From: Chryseobacterium indologenes
GTDB lineage: Bacteria > Bacteroidota > Bacteroidia > Flavobacteriales > Weeksellaceae
Length of the DNA stretch: 64,000 nt
Assembly: GCF_002025665.1 (NCBI RefSeq)
Contig: NZ_CP018786.1
Location: 3,286,001-3,350,000 of the forward strand
Reading direction: 5' to 3'
Shown here: one piece after another, positions 1 through 8,333 of the stretch
Position numbering within the stretch: position 1 is the stretch's first letter
Layout: each line of letters opens with the position of its first letter
Translations under genes and position numbers: made by a program
Notes under the pieces: model-generated
Seen by the model: the letters and a program-made list of their open reading frames with translations, nothing else
The model's database searches: none
Told to the model about the DNA's origin: nothing

Positions 1-1355
1 ACCATCTGCACTTTATCTTCTCCATCCTTTTTATCATAACAAAAGCTATTATGAGAAATCCTTCTTATAATTGCAAAATGCCTGGGCTTATCCAAATTCT
101 TTGCTGATATGTCTAATAACCTTCGAAGATTAGGATCCGCCATTGAAAGACCGATCATTAAACAGTTATTATCTCTAAGATTACTTAATTGCACAAGATT
201 AGACCAATGATAAGCATCAGTATAAATAGTATGATACCCCTCTTCTGAAAATACGAGGGTACTATTCTCTAGATTAGGATATTTCTTTCTATCTTCAGGT
301 AAAAAACCATGAACATGATATATAGGTAGATCCTCGGGATCACAGAAATCATTGTCCATATATATACTATGATGTCTTATTTTTTTTTCCTTCAAATTTC
401 TTTCCAATAAATCATCAAAATTGTAGGTAACTACTGACTTCACTTTTGCTCCAGTTCGAGTAGGCATACATAAATTACTAATCGACTGAATCAAAGCTGA
501 ATCAAGCTGTTTTGTTGTATCTCTTAACTTATAAAGATTTTCAGTAATGGCTGTAATGAAATTTGAATCTATCTTAGGGTTTTTAATTAAGGCCTTTCTC
601 AAATACCTAGCAGCTCTCAGCGCAGAGGTTTCATCTACTTGATTAAGTCTTAAAACTATTTCCTTAATATCAGTTTCTTCAATTTTTTTATCGCTTTGAA
701 ATTCATTCGATAAATATGAAACAAATAACGAATTTAATAGAGTATTCCAATCTGCCATCCCTGCACTACTCGAAACACCAGCCCCCAAAAACATACTAAA
801 TTGACCTTTTGTATATAATTCCCTCAATTCATCCAAACGTTCTTGTCTTTCCTCCTTCCAATCTTTGGAAGTAACATTTATAGCATTTTCTAGTCTTTTT
901 TCAAAAATATTGTTCGCAATAATATTGGCATCCTTCCGATGTTGATAAATCACATTATTAATTTTTTCGGTACCCCATAAAGATATCTGTAGTCCAGAAT
1001 GGTCATGCCCAGTTATTAGATGTTTCGTTGTTTTATCTTCATTAAGGATAGTCCAAATTGGAGAAATTAAAACTAAATTTTTTATCTCTTTACCGTTTGG
1101 TGACTTTATTCTAAGTTGCAGGAACTTATCTATAAGTGCGTTAATTCTTCTTTGACTGAGAGTAGGTTTTATTTCTATAAGTGTCCCACCAGAAAAGTCA
1201 TCAAATCCATCCTCAGCAATAGCATCCCCCAACGTATTATTTATAATCTGGAATGGCTTACCTTGTGCTTCAACATGTATTTTCAATAAGCTTATTATAA
1301 ATGTCTCTATAGAATAATAGTCTTTGTGACTATCAAGAAAATCCTCTATTTTCAT
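1..1355 (-). CDS. PD-(D/E)XK nuclease-like / SIR2-like fusion protein (partial, 3' end outside window)
   Basis: I translated the minus strand from ATG 1355-1353 and found an uninterrupted frame of 451 codons to the window edge, so the C-terminus is missing. Residues about 15-150 look like a restriction-endonuclease-type domain: acidic D52/D53 followed by the E61-I-K63 pair, the D...ExK arrangement of PD-(D/E)XK enzymes. From about residue 185 the SIR2/TIR-like NAD fold begins: GAGVS at 191-195, TYNFDD with N312, HVHG with H347 and H349, then a GLSMADPNLRR segment. SIR2 domains in such fusions usually cleave NAD during phage infection (ThsA, DSR2, SIR2-Ago). Here a nuclease-like head may act as sensor or second effector; that is inference. 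The gene is AT-rich and lies beside a putative toxin-antitoxin pair, fitting an accessory defence region. The domain calls come from motifs only. Confidence 0.85.
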   Translation of the reverse strand, partial: MKIEDFLDSHKDYYSIETFIISLLKIHVEAQGKPFQIINNTLGDAIAEDGFDDFSGGTLIEIKPTLSQRRINALIDKFLQLRIKSPNGKEIKNLVLISPIWTILNEDKTTKHLITGHDHSGLQISLWGTEKINNVIYQHRKDANIIANNIFEKRLENAINVTSKDWKEERQERLDELRELYTKGQFSMFLGAGVSSSAGMADWNTLLNSLFVSYLSNEFQSDKKIEETDIKEIVLRLNQVDETSALRAARYLRKALIKNPKIDSNFITAITENLYKLRDTTKQLDSALIQSISNLCMPTRTGAKVKSVVTYNFDDLLERNLKEKKIRHHSIYMDNDFCDPEDLPIYHVHGFLPEDRKKYPNLENSTLVFSEEGYHTIYTDAYHWSNLVQLSNLRDNNCLMIGLSMADPNLRRLLDISAKNLDKPRHFAIIRRISHNSFCYDKKDGEDKVQM

Positions 1356-1449
1356 GGTTGTTATTTGAGTGCAATCTACAAAATAATAGATTATCTAATC
1401 ATCATATTAAAAGATTATTTGTCTGTGATTTCAAGCCTTACCATTTATA

Positions 1450-1535
1450 TCCCCGCTCTCCAAAGTCTCCTGACTTCGGAACAAGTTTAAAGAAAATGGT
1501 TTTATTATCAGCCTAAAATCAGGAGTATTTTCATA
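1450..1535. repeat. Dispersed hairpin repeat, copy A
   Basis: It starts with CCCCGCTCTCC, followed by an imperfect stem (CAAAGTC / GACTTCGG, loop TCCT) and a tail matching copy B at 2670-2755 over about 85 bp. It lies between the SIR2 gene and the lipoprotein gene. Confidence 0.8.
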
Positions 1536-1604
1536 ACTGAAATCAAAACAAACTGCAAGTCTGTATTGTTTTAGGATTTACCTTATTTTTCCACCATCTT
1601 CCCT

Positions 1605-2243
1605 CTACGATTTTGTGCCTTGCTCAACCGAGGCTTTCTGTAGAATCTGTATGGCTCCGGTAGAGGTATTTCCATAGAGCTGAATATAAATATCATCGCC
1701 ATTTGTTCTTCTGATGACATATACTTTTACGGGTTCATTCCAATAATCTATAGAACCTTCCTCGCCAAAGTATTTGGCATCTTCTTTTATTCTGTCAAGC
1801 TCTGGCTGAGAAACTTTACCATCAAATATTTTTACACCGCCTGCTTTTGTAATAGCATCATCATAGCTTTTCAAAAAATAGGGCAATGACCATTCTTCCT
1901 TGTTACTTTTCCCGTTGACTACATATGTTTTCCATACTTTTCCTTCTATGGGCGTCATTACGCCGTTAAGTGGAAAATACAGCATGTCAAAGCTTCTTTG
2001 TACTGGTTTGTTTTGAAAGTCCAGTCCTTTAGGAAAACTGAAAAAGGGAAAATCACCTACTTCAGCGGTGGAAACCGGCACAGCGTTGATGTCAAATTGA
2101 GTAGTTTCTCCGGGAGATTTTTCTGCGGCTGTAGTATTTCCTATGGCGACAGTGTCCTTAGCTGCCTCTGTTTTCTGTTCAGCCTTTTTGTTGCAGGCAG
2201 CAAGCAAAGCGCCCATGGATAGAATAATCAGTGTCTTCTTCAT
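1605..2243 (-). CDS. Lipoprotein of unknown function
   Basis: This is a 212-residue protein starting at ATG 2243, chosen because it begins a clean lipoprotein signal (MKKTLIILSMGALLAAC, lipid-attached C17); the frame also extends 25 codons upstream without a signal-like sequence. After a Lys/Glu/Thr-rich linker (18-45), the mature part carries VPVSTAEVGDFPFF and a PIEGKVW segment. To my eye these resemble the N-terminal domain found ahead of OmpA domains in flavobacterial lipoproteins, but no OmpA domain follows. It probably sits in the periplasm or on the outer membrane. It is monocistronic, with repeat copies on both sides. Function unknown. Confidence 0.75.
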   Translation of the reverse strand: MKKTLIILSMGALLAACNKKAEQKTEAAKDTVAIGNTTAAEKSPGETTQFDINAVPVSTAEVGDFPFFSFPKGLDFQNKPVQRSFDMLYFPLNGVMTPIEGKVWKTYVVNGKSNKEEWSLPYFLKSYDDAITKAGGVKIFDGKVSQPELDRIKEDAKYFGEEGSIDYWNEPVKVYVIRRTNGDDIYIQLYGNTSTGAIQILQKASVEQGTKS

Positions 2244-2669
2244 TGTAATAAATTTAGTTTTTAGGTGTCTCATTTTTTTAAAACAGTGAAGGATAAAACA
2301 ATACGAATCTTTCTTCATCAGAATCGTTCTGTATATTTTTATCCTGTACTATTTTTGCGGCACTAACTTACAAATAAAAATAAGGATAGGAAATCCCTAT
2401 TTTTAAGGAGTTTAGTAAGTGAAAAAAATATACTGATGATATTTGACGCAGAGATTTTTATTTTTGTAATTGTTGATTTTTAAGAAAGCAAAGTGTAGAC
2501 TCAACCTTGTTGATTCCTCGAAGCGTATGGATAAACACACCGCTTCATGAGCGACGAAGTCGAAGCATTGAGCTCACTTACAATACAACGAAATTATCAA
2601 TGGACTTTGCGTTAAAAAAATTCCAGTAATGATCTGATGAAAGGTCTAAAAACTTATGCCTTCCTAATT

Positions 2670-2755
2670 ACCCCGCTCTCCGAAGTCTCCTGACTTCGGA
2701 GCAAATTCAAAGAAAATAACCTTATTTCATCAGCTTAAAATCAGTAGATTTTCCG
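2670..2755. repeat. Dispersed hairpin repeat, copy B
   Basis: This is the best-preserved copy: CCCCGCTCTC, then an 8-bp perfect stem CCGAAGTC / GACTTCGG with loop TCCT, then a tail CAAAGAAAAT...TCAGC..AAAATCAG shared with copy A. Confidence 0.85.
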
Positions 2756-2774
2756 TTGCAGTATTTAAAAACAA

Positions 2775-2802
2775 AAAAATCCCAGTTTTCTTTGGGATTT
2801 TT
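2775..2802 (-). terminator. Terminator of the GNAT/HTH unit
   Basis: The stem AAAAATCCCA / TGGGATTTTT with an 8-nt loop is followed on the minus strand by a T-run. It lies about 55 bp past the stop of the HTH-like gene. Confidence 0.8.
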
Positions 2803-2855
2803 AAGCAAGTCTTTACTGATCTGAAGCTTCCTAGCTATTTCAAAGTAAATGAAAG

Positions 2856-3401
2856 CTAATAAGCAAATCCAAGTCTGTTTTTAACATGCTTACTTTCTTC
2901 CTCTCTTAATTTCTGATTGGTCATGATCTCATGTTCTTTATTTTTTTGGATAACCTTAAACCAATGTATTGCAGGAATCAGCCCGTTGGAATGTAATTCA
3001 AGCCTGATGATGAATTCATCTGTCGGCTTTCGATGATTATTAATATATTGACTAAGTACAGCTGGCTTCACATCAACCTCAACAGCAAAGTCCTTATCTT
3101 TTTTATCTTGTCTGCTAACATACTCATTTAAAAAAAAGCCAAAACTAAAAGCTTCCAAATATTGGCTGCTATCTATATAGTCTTCCAATTGAAACTTTAG
3201 CTGTAACAATCTCGAATACATTTTTTGACTATGAGTACGATTTTCAAACTGTTTGCGACGAGCTATCCAAAAGTCCTTCTCCTCTTTTTTCTCTTTCGCA
3301 TTCAAAATTCGATCTGCAGGAAAGATAAAAGCATCCGCAAGTTCTTCACTTGTAAATTTTGAAAAATCTGTTTCCTTAATTTCCTTCCTGTTTGTCTTCA
3401 T
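2856..3401 (-). CDS. HTH-like DNA-binding protein, putative antitoxin
   Basis: This is a 181-residue, highly charged protein without signal peptide or membrane segment. Residues about 105-150 (VDVKPAVLSQYINNHRKPTD, then IRLELHSNGLIPAIHWFKV) read as an XRE-like helix-turn-helix followed by a helix. The N-terminal half (40-95) is rich in Lys/Glu/Gln and may be helical, a possible partner-binding arm. Its start overlaps the end of the upstream GNAT-like gene by 26 bp, so the two are translationally linked. The strong palindrome upstream of the pair is the expected target of such a regulator. By gene arrangement it is a candidate antitoxin; that role is inferred. Confidence 0.7.
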   Translation of the reverse strand: MKTNRKEIKETDFSKFTSEELADAFIFPADRILNAKEKKEEKDFWIARRKQFENRTHSQKMYSRLLQLKFQLEDYIDSSQYLEAFSFGFFLNEYVSRQDKKDKDFAVEVDVKPAVLSQYINNHRKPTDEFIIRLELHSNGLIPAIHWFKVIQKNKEHEIMTNQKLREEESKHVKNRLGFAY

Positions 3402-3858
3402 AATATTCCTGAATTAATTTTAGTGAATTTTCTCCTTCAGTGATCAAATATATTTTGGTTGACTGTAGTCCATATTGTTGTATATAATGCTTTTCAAGCT
3501 TTGTTTTTGGCTTTAAGCATACATAGCCTTCAAATCCTTTTTTAAATGCTTCTCTGCATGCAAATGCAATAAGGCAGCCTGCAATCCGGCTATAATTTTG
3601 CGATTTACCTACATTTTCTTTAGAAGCTGCCAGAAGTCTGATTTCCAAAGCATAATCCTGTGGCCGCTCTTCTATTGATAGCAGCCCCATAGGTTCTTCT
3701 TTCTCCTCTACTGTCAATTTATAGACATGAAAGTTTTTTTCTTTGTTCCAATTAAAATCAAATCGCCTGGTTTTATTAATTTTCGAAATTTCAGCAGCAT
3801 CAATTCTAGTTATTGTTGCAGTCTGTTTCTTACCCGTAATTTTATTTAATACGTACAT
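3376..3858 (-). CDS. GNAT-like protein, putative toxin
   Basis: This is a 160-residue protein with the layout of a GNAT acetyltransferase: strands around 45-80 (NFHVYKLTVEEK, MGLLSIEERP, ALEIRLLAAS), then a helix SRIAGCLIAFACREAFKKG at the acetyl-CoA site, a strand EGYVCLKPK and a last helix LEKHYIQQYGLQ. The usual Q/R-x-x-G-x-G/A loop is degenerate (YSRIAG), so binding of acetyl-CoA is not certain. It is the first gene of a two-gene unit with the HTH-like gene. GNAT toxins such as TacT and AtaT acetylate aminoacyl-tRNA, but they are usually paired with ribbon-helix-helix antitoxins encoded first; here the partner is HTH-like and encoded second. An ordinary acetyltransferase is the alternative. 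Confidence 0.7.
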   Translation of the reverse strand: MYVLNKITGKKQTATITRIDAAEISKINKTRRFDFNWNKEKNFHVYKLTVEEKEEPMGLLSIEERPQDYALEIRLLAASKENVGKSQNYSRIAGCLIAFACREAFKKGFEGYVCLKPKTKLEKHYIQQYGLQSTKIYLITEGENSLKLIQEYYEDKQEGN

Positions 3859-3877
3859 TGCTTAACAAATATACAAA

Positions 3878-3906
3878 AAAAAGTTTACATTATATGTAAA
3901 CTTTTT
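3878..3906. promoter_or_regulatory. 13-bp inverted-repeat operator of the GNAT/HTH unit
   Basis: AAAAAGTTTACAT and its exact inverse flank a 3-bp centre (TAT). The site begins 20 bp upstream of the GNAT-like start codon, where it would overlap the promoter. It is placed as expected for autoregulation by the HTH-like product. Confidence 0.75.
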
Positions 3907-3953
3907 CCTAATTAATTCTTTTCAATTAGCTTACTCAACTTCAATAAAGTTAT

Positions 3954-3998
3954 TACCCGCTCTCGAAAGTCTTCTATTTTAAAGCAAATAAGCTTAAA
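3954..3998. repeat. Dispersed hairpin repeat, degenerate copy C
   Basis: CCCGCTCTC followed by GAAAGTCTTCTATTTTAAAG is a decayed version of copies A and B; the stem is mostly lost. Confidence 0.55.
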
Positions 3999-4031
3999 CC
4001 AAGAAACTTTGCACAGCATAAATAAAACCAC

Positions 4032-4703
4032 TTATGCTTTTCTAATTGTATTCCGCGTAAGATAAATATAATTAAACATACAAAACGTCGCCACTGCCCC
4101 GAAAGTATGCCATAAGAAGTGGGTTCCGAAACTGAACCATTCCCATTTGTCAGCGATGCGGAAGGTCAGGGCAAAAACAAACGATAGTACAGCAAAGCCT
4201 ACCCATTTGCCAGCTTTCCATTGGGTATAGATCAAATACCTTATTACTGAGAAAACTACCAATGAGGCCATGATTGCATAATTGACGTTGATAAAAAGAG
4301 AAGGGTTATCTACCAAAATCCAGTTTCTTAAACCAAACATCAATATCAGATATCCCAGAACCATTGCAACAGCATAGTACCATCTGGTGCTCTGGGTTAC
4401 AAAATAAAATCCGGCAGAAAGGCATAACAACATAATGGGCAGCCAATCCATCATGATAAATACCGGCCATTGTCTGAATGAATGATAAACAGTTCCTCCT
4501 ATGGCACCAATGTATAATAAAACTAAGCAGTAGGTTAAAAAAGGATATTCTTTAAAATTATCCTTTATTTTAAGGGTCCAGAAAATGGCTATGGCTAAAA
4601 AAAATACGGCAGTTATTGCATTTAATGGCTCAGGGAAAAACTGAGTCATATCTGTTTCTTTGTATAACATGCCTCCGTCCGGAGGTATTAGGTTTATCGG
4701 CAT
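4032..4703 (-). CDS. Ceramidase-like (CREST family) integral membrane protein
   Basis: This 223-residue protein has about seven hydrophobic segments. The pattern of conserved residues fits the CREST hydrolase superfamily (alkaline ceramidases, PAQR and Per1 relatives): H74 in YHSF, D86 in the MDWLP turn, and H195/H199 in GTHFLWHTFGA near the C-terminus, which together would hold a catalytic zinc. Known members hydrolyse the amide of ceramides; Flavobacteriia and relatives make sphingolipids and sulfonolipids, so lipid amide turnover is plausible. It is transcribed alone. The start at 4703 gives MPINLIPPDGG ahead of the first membrane helix. Substrate unknown. Confidence 0.75.
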   Translation of the reverse strand: MPINLIPPDGGMLYKETDMTQFFPEPLNAITAVFFLAIAIFWTLKIKDNFKEYPFLTYCLVLLYIGAIGGTVYHSFRQWPVFIMMDWLPIMLLCLSAGFYFVTQSTRWYYAVAMVLGYLILMFGLRNWILVDNPSLFINVNYAIMASLVVFSVIRYLIYTQWKAGKWVGFAVLSFVFALTFRIADKWEWFSFGTHFLWHTFGAVATFCMFNYIYLTRNTIRKA

Positions 4704-4954
4704 TGTCTTTTTTTATATTAGTATTTATAGGCAAGGTCAGCGTGCAAAATATAAACACAAGCCTATTTCTAAACATTACTAAAACCTATATACTATTAAA
4801 CTTCCTCTAAATATAGACAAAATTATGGCATCATATGCCTGGATATGCCGATTCTATTTTATAAAAATGTTAATTCTACTCCTTTATACCCATCAACCAG
4901 ATTGATGATAAAACACAGATTACTTATATTCCTGATTCATCAAGACCATTTGGG

Positions 4955-6253
4955 CTATTTACTTCTTATTACAACTTCTTTTACTCCTCCTTTTGTCAGA
5001 ATTATAGAATTGTAAAGACCTGCACTATCTGGAATGAATTCAACGGTTCTGTCATTATTATCTGCTCTGAAAAATTTGGTTTTAGATTCTGGGATGAGCT
5101 CCATCTCCACACTGTTAAAATAAAGTTTACCGTCAATTTTCAATATGTCTATTTTATCATACTTACCGATATATTGATCGTATAAATTGGGGTCTATTTC
5201 AACCCGATAATGTTTGTAAGGAAGCTCAACTTCTTTTCCCAATGCAATGGCGGAAAGTCCATAACTTATAATATAGGAAAATGATTCATTATTGGAAAGT
5301 ACAGTCACGAAAAGCTTGTCGTCCGTAAAGCGGTTAAAAGAAGTCATTGTCCCGAAAAAGCCTCCATCATGAGCAATCAATTGATGCCCGTGATTGTAAA
5401 ACGGATTGATTACAAAGCCATACCCCCAATTTTCAGCGCCATAGGGACTAAACATGAGTTTCTTCATCTGTGCAGAAAGAATATTTGTTCCATATAAGGC
5501 TTTATCCCATAAGGCCAGATCTTCAACTGTGGAATAAACACCATCATGCCCTACATTAATTTCCCAGTTGATATAGGGATTATGAATAAGCCCGTTTTCT
5601 GTGTGATAGTAAGCCTTTGCTTTTTTTTCAACAATCGATTCGTTATTACTAACGCCGGTATTCTTCATTCCTGCTTTTTCAAATATGTTCTTCTTTAAGA
5701 AAACAGCATACTTCTCACCTGACACTTTTTCAATGATCTTAGCCAACAAATAATAGCCGATATTGCTGTATCCGCTTTGAGTTCCTGGAGAAAATTCATA
5801 AGGCATTTTCTTTATTTTGACATAAGCAGAATCTTTATCCATCGAGCTTAAGGCTATTTCTTTAAAACCCATAGCCAACCCCGAGCTATGCGATAATAAC
5901 ATATGGATTGTAACACTATCACCCTTGGGGTAATCTGGTAAAAACTTACTCAGTTTATCATCAAGAGATAGTTTTCCTTTTTCAATCAATAGAAGTATAG
6001 CCGTGGCGGTAAATTGTTTTGTTACTGAGGCCAATTGAAATTTAGTATCTATGGTATTTTTAATATTCCACTCATAATCTGCCAAACCGTACGCTTTTTT
6101 TAGTAAAACCTGGCCGTTTTTCGATACAAGAACAGCTCCGCTAAAATTATTTATTTCAACCTGAGCCTGCATATATTTTGCAAGATTGGCTGACACATCT
6201 TTCTGCCCGAAAATAAGAATTGGGAATAAAAGTAATATTAGGATTGGCTTCAT
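4955..6253 (-). CDS. Serine hydrolase, beta-lactamase/class C type, secreted
   Basis: This is a 432-residue protein with a Sec signal (MKPILILLLFPILIFGQ). The penicillin-binding fold motifs are in order: SVTK at 76-79 (nucleophile S76 and K79), YSN at 162-164 and a HDGG turn near 297. A C-terminal beta domain (about 345-432) follows, as in many esterase-like members. The family includes class C beta-lactamases, D-amino-acid peptidases and esterases; sequence alone does not tell which. It lies 76 bp downstream of the AraC-type regulator gene on the same strand, so the two may be co-transcribed. The product should be periplasmic. Confidence 0.85.
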   Translation of the reverse strand: MKPILILLLFPILIFGQKDVSANLAKYMQAQVEINNFSGAVLVSKNGQVLLKKAYGLADYEWNIKNTIDTKFQLASVTKQFTATAILLLIEKGKLSLDDKLSKFLPDYPKGDSVTIHMLLSHSSGLAMGFKEIALSSMDKDSAYVKIKKMPYEFSPGTQSGYSNIGYYLLAKIIEKVSGEKYAVFLKKNIFEKAGMKNTGVSNNESIVEKKAKAYYHTENGLIHNPYINWEINVGHDGVYSTVEDLALWDKALYGTNILSAQMKKLMFSPYGAENWGYGFVINPFYNHGHQLIAHDGGFFGTMTSFNRFTDDKLFVTVLSNNESFSYIISYGLSAIALGKEVELPYKHYRVEIDPNLYDQYIGKYDKIDILKIDGKLYFNSVEMELIPESKTKFFRADNNDRTVEFIPDSAGLYNSIILTKGGVKEVVIRSK

Positions 6254-6329
6254 AAACTATTGAATGATATGATTAAGCTGCAATGATACTACATAATCCA
6301 TCATCATCATTGTATTTTTGTAAACCCTG

Positions 6330-7154
6330 CTAGATAAACATCCATTTTATGAATCCTTTTTCAAGTGTTGTTATTTTTGAAAAAAAGATTTTTGGTGTAA
6401 AACCTGTTAATTTTTTAAAATCCCTGATCATGTGTGACTGGTCAAAATAATCCAGACTATAAGACAATCCCGCTCTATTTCCATCTTCAAGCTGACTTTG
6501 AATGGCTGCCCTGAATCTGATGATTTTTTTGAACTGCGAGGGTGTTTTACAAATATGCTGATCAAAATGCTTGTTGATCGTTGTTCGTGACCTGCCCGTT
6601 GCAAAAGACAATTTCGTCATAGACTGATTGATATTATTCGTATGGAACATTTCGGTGAGTACTTCTGTCAACAGGGTATTCTCAAACGGGCGAAATTTTG
6701 AAAGCCAATATGATTCTAATGCCTTGATTTTTTCTCCCGGATCTTTTGTGGAAAGAATAGCAGCCATAGTTGCTTTATAATCCTCATATGGACTAAAATC
6801 CGGAAAACTCCCCTCTGAATAATCTCTTAAATCATTCGGTATAAAAGCATTGATTCCCAATGGCTTGAAATAGGTAGTAATTTCATTGATTACGCCTTCA
6901 TAGCTCACCAATACCGGTTCATTAAAATCGCTTACCAGATTGGTTTCAATTGGATTCGATTGGCAGTATCTGGTTGTTATTTTATTTTTAGTGACCAGAG
7001 TTTCCGTGTTCTCACTAGCAGTGACAATGGTATAGATGCTCGGAAAGGTAAAGTAAGTAGCTGAGGGTTCTTCAGAGGTCTGCTCGAGAATATAAAAGCA
7101 TTCAATATATTTTTTTAGTACAGGGTTTTCAGGTCTATAGATTTTTATGGTCAT
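6330..7154 (-). CDS. AraC family transcriptional regulator
   Basis: This 274-residue protein has an N-terminal sensor domain of the DUF6597-like kind (residues 1-130: cupin-like, beginning MTIKIYRPENPVLKKYIECF) and a C-terminal double helix-turn-helix (about 170-258). The C-terminal signature is present: SYSLDYFDQSHMIRDFKK and LTGFTPKIFF. No membrane segment. It precedes the secreted serine hydrolase on the same strand and is divergent from the AraC gene at 7381, so it may regulate either. The ligand is unknown. Confidence 0.85.
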   Translation of the reverse strand: MTIKIYRPENPVLKKYIECFYILEQTSEEPSATYFTFPSIYTIVTASENTETLVTKNKITTRYCQSNPIETNLVSDFNEPVLVSYEGVINEITTYFKPLGINAFIPNDLRDYSEGSFPDFSPYEDYKATMAAILSTKDPGEKIKALESYWLSKFRPFENTLLTEVLTEMFHTNNINQSMTKLSFATGRSRTTINKHFDQHICKTPSQFKKIIRFRAAIQSQLEDGNRAGLSYSLDYFDQSHMIRDFKKLTGFTPKIFFSKITTLEKGFIKWMFI

Positions 7155-7380
7155 CCTTTTTGGCTTTTAAATTTATGTGAATCCAGCTCAATTAGCCAAT
7201 ATTTTTTTTCCTGGATTATAAAAGGAAAGATACAAACTAAAATGCTCAACAGAATTCAAAACAAAACAGATTTGGGATTTGTTTTTATAACTATTCACAA
7301 ATCGGTAAATTGTTTCTTTCTTCCAGTAATATGTTTCGTTGATGAAATAACTATTTTTTTATTTTTGAATAAACATTACA

Positions 7381-8229
7381 ATGATAAAATCATACAACAT
7401 ACCTTCTTTTCTAAAGTACATTAATGTAAAAGGCTCCAATAGTGATACTATTCAGGTTATTCATTATGATGAACATAAGAATTTACTTTTAAAATCAGCC
7501 CCTGTTGAGCTTGAATTTTATGTAATAGCAATCAAAAACAATATTGCCGTACAGCCACCTGTTAACGAAATGTCAAGTTCAAGTCTTTTCCTTGACAGAC
7601 CTGGAAATAATATGGAATGGGATCTGGAACATCCATTTGTAGGATATGGAATTTTTGTTAATCCAAAACTGCTTGATAAATTTGCAAAAGATTATACATT
7701 TACAGGCTATACACGCCATGAAGCTCTATTTTTGACTGACCGAGAAAGTAAAGTCTTGTATGATCTTTTTATAAAAGCTTATGAAGAATACCAGCGGGAA
7801 GACTTTTCTCAGGATGTTTTGGTTTCTTATGCTGTGCTTATACTTTCCTACACTCAGACTTTTTATGAACGTCAGTTTGAATCAAGAAGCAAAATTTACA
7901 ATAAAGTAGTAGCGGATTTTTATAAAGATCTGGATTGGTACTTTGGAAAAGATAATACTATAGAAACATTTCCCTCGGTTGCCTATTTTGCAGACAGAGT
8001 ACATCTTTCTGTCAATTATTTTGGAGATGTCATTAAACATTTCACTGGCCAGCCTCCCATAGAACACATTCAGCAATATATCATACAATCAGCAAAAACC
8101 AAATTACGCGAAACCAAGCTTAGTATTAATGAAATAGCTTATAGTTTAGGTTTTGAATACCCTACCTATTTCACCAGATTTTTTCGTAAAAAAACAGGCA
8201 TCTCTCCTAAGATATTCAGAAATCAGTAA
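7381..8229 (+). CDS. AraC family transcriptional regulator
   Basis: This 282-residue protein has an N-terminal effector domain (about 1-165) and a C-terminal AraC HTH (about 195-280) with INEIAYSLGFEYPTYFTRFF and KTGISPKIF, the usual second-helix signature. It is followed 104 bp later by an alpha/beta hydrolase gene on the same strand. In this group such regulators commonly control an adjacent oxidoreductase or hydrolase. The regulator at 29526 has a related layout (FYERQF linker). Confidence 0.87.
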   Translation: MIKSYNIPSFLKYINVKGSNSDTIQVIHYDEHKNLLLKSAPVELEFYVIAIKNNIAVQPPVNEMSSSSLFLDRPGNNMEWDLEHPFVGYGIFVNPKLLDKFAKDYTFTGYTRHEALFLTDRESKVLYDLFIKAYEEYQREDFSQDVLVSYAVLILSYTQTFYERQFESRSKIYNKVVADFYKDLDWYFGKDNTIETFPSVAYFADRVHLSVNYFGDVIKHFTGQPPIEHIQQYIIQSAKTKLRETKLSINEIAYSLGFEYPTYFTRFFRKKTGISPKIFRNQ

Positions 8230-8281
8230 AATGTTTCTGTTTTAAAGTATTTTGTTTTCAAATATAGCATCATAGCCAGCC

Positions 8282-8289
8282 TACCTTTG
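8282..8289 (+). promoter_or_regulatory. Candidate -7 element for the hydrolase gene
   Basis: TACCTTTG matches the Bacteroidota -7 consensus TAnnTTTG and lies 44 bp before the start at 8334. The upstream TTTG at 8251 is spaced a little further than usual, so the -33 box is uncertain. Confidence 0.45.
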
Positions 8290-8333
8290 TCTTATCAAAA
8301 TGAAAAAACATTTATAAGATAAAATATTTAAAA

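Larger units (their letters stand above)
2244..2855. other. 612-bp intergenic region
   Basis: This holds the hairpin repeat copy B (2670-2755), a rho-independent terminator (2775-2802) and a stretch around 2505-2590 with short GAAGTCGAAGC-like direct and inverted pieces. I see no convincing open frame. Confidence 0.6.

Noticed and set aside
1998..2222. Plus-strand frame of 74 codons
   Set aside because: It overlaps the lipoprotein gene on the other strand and has no coding character; shadow.
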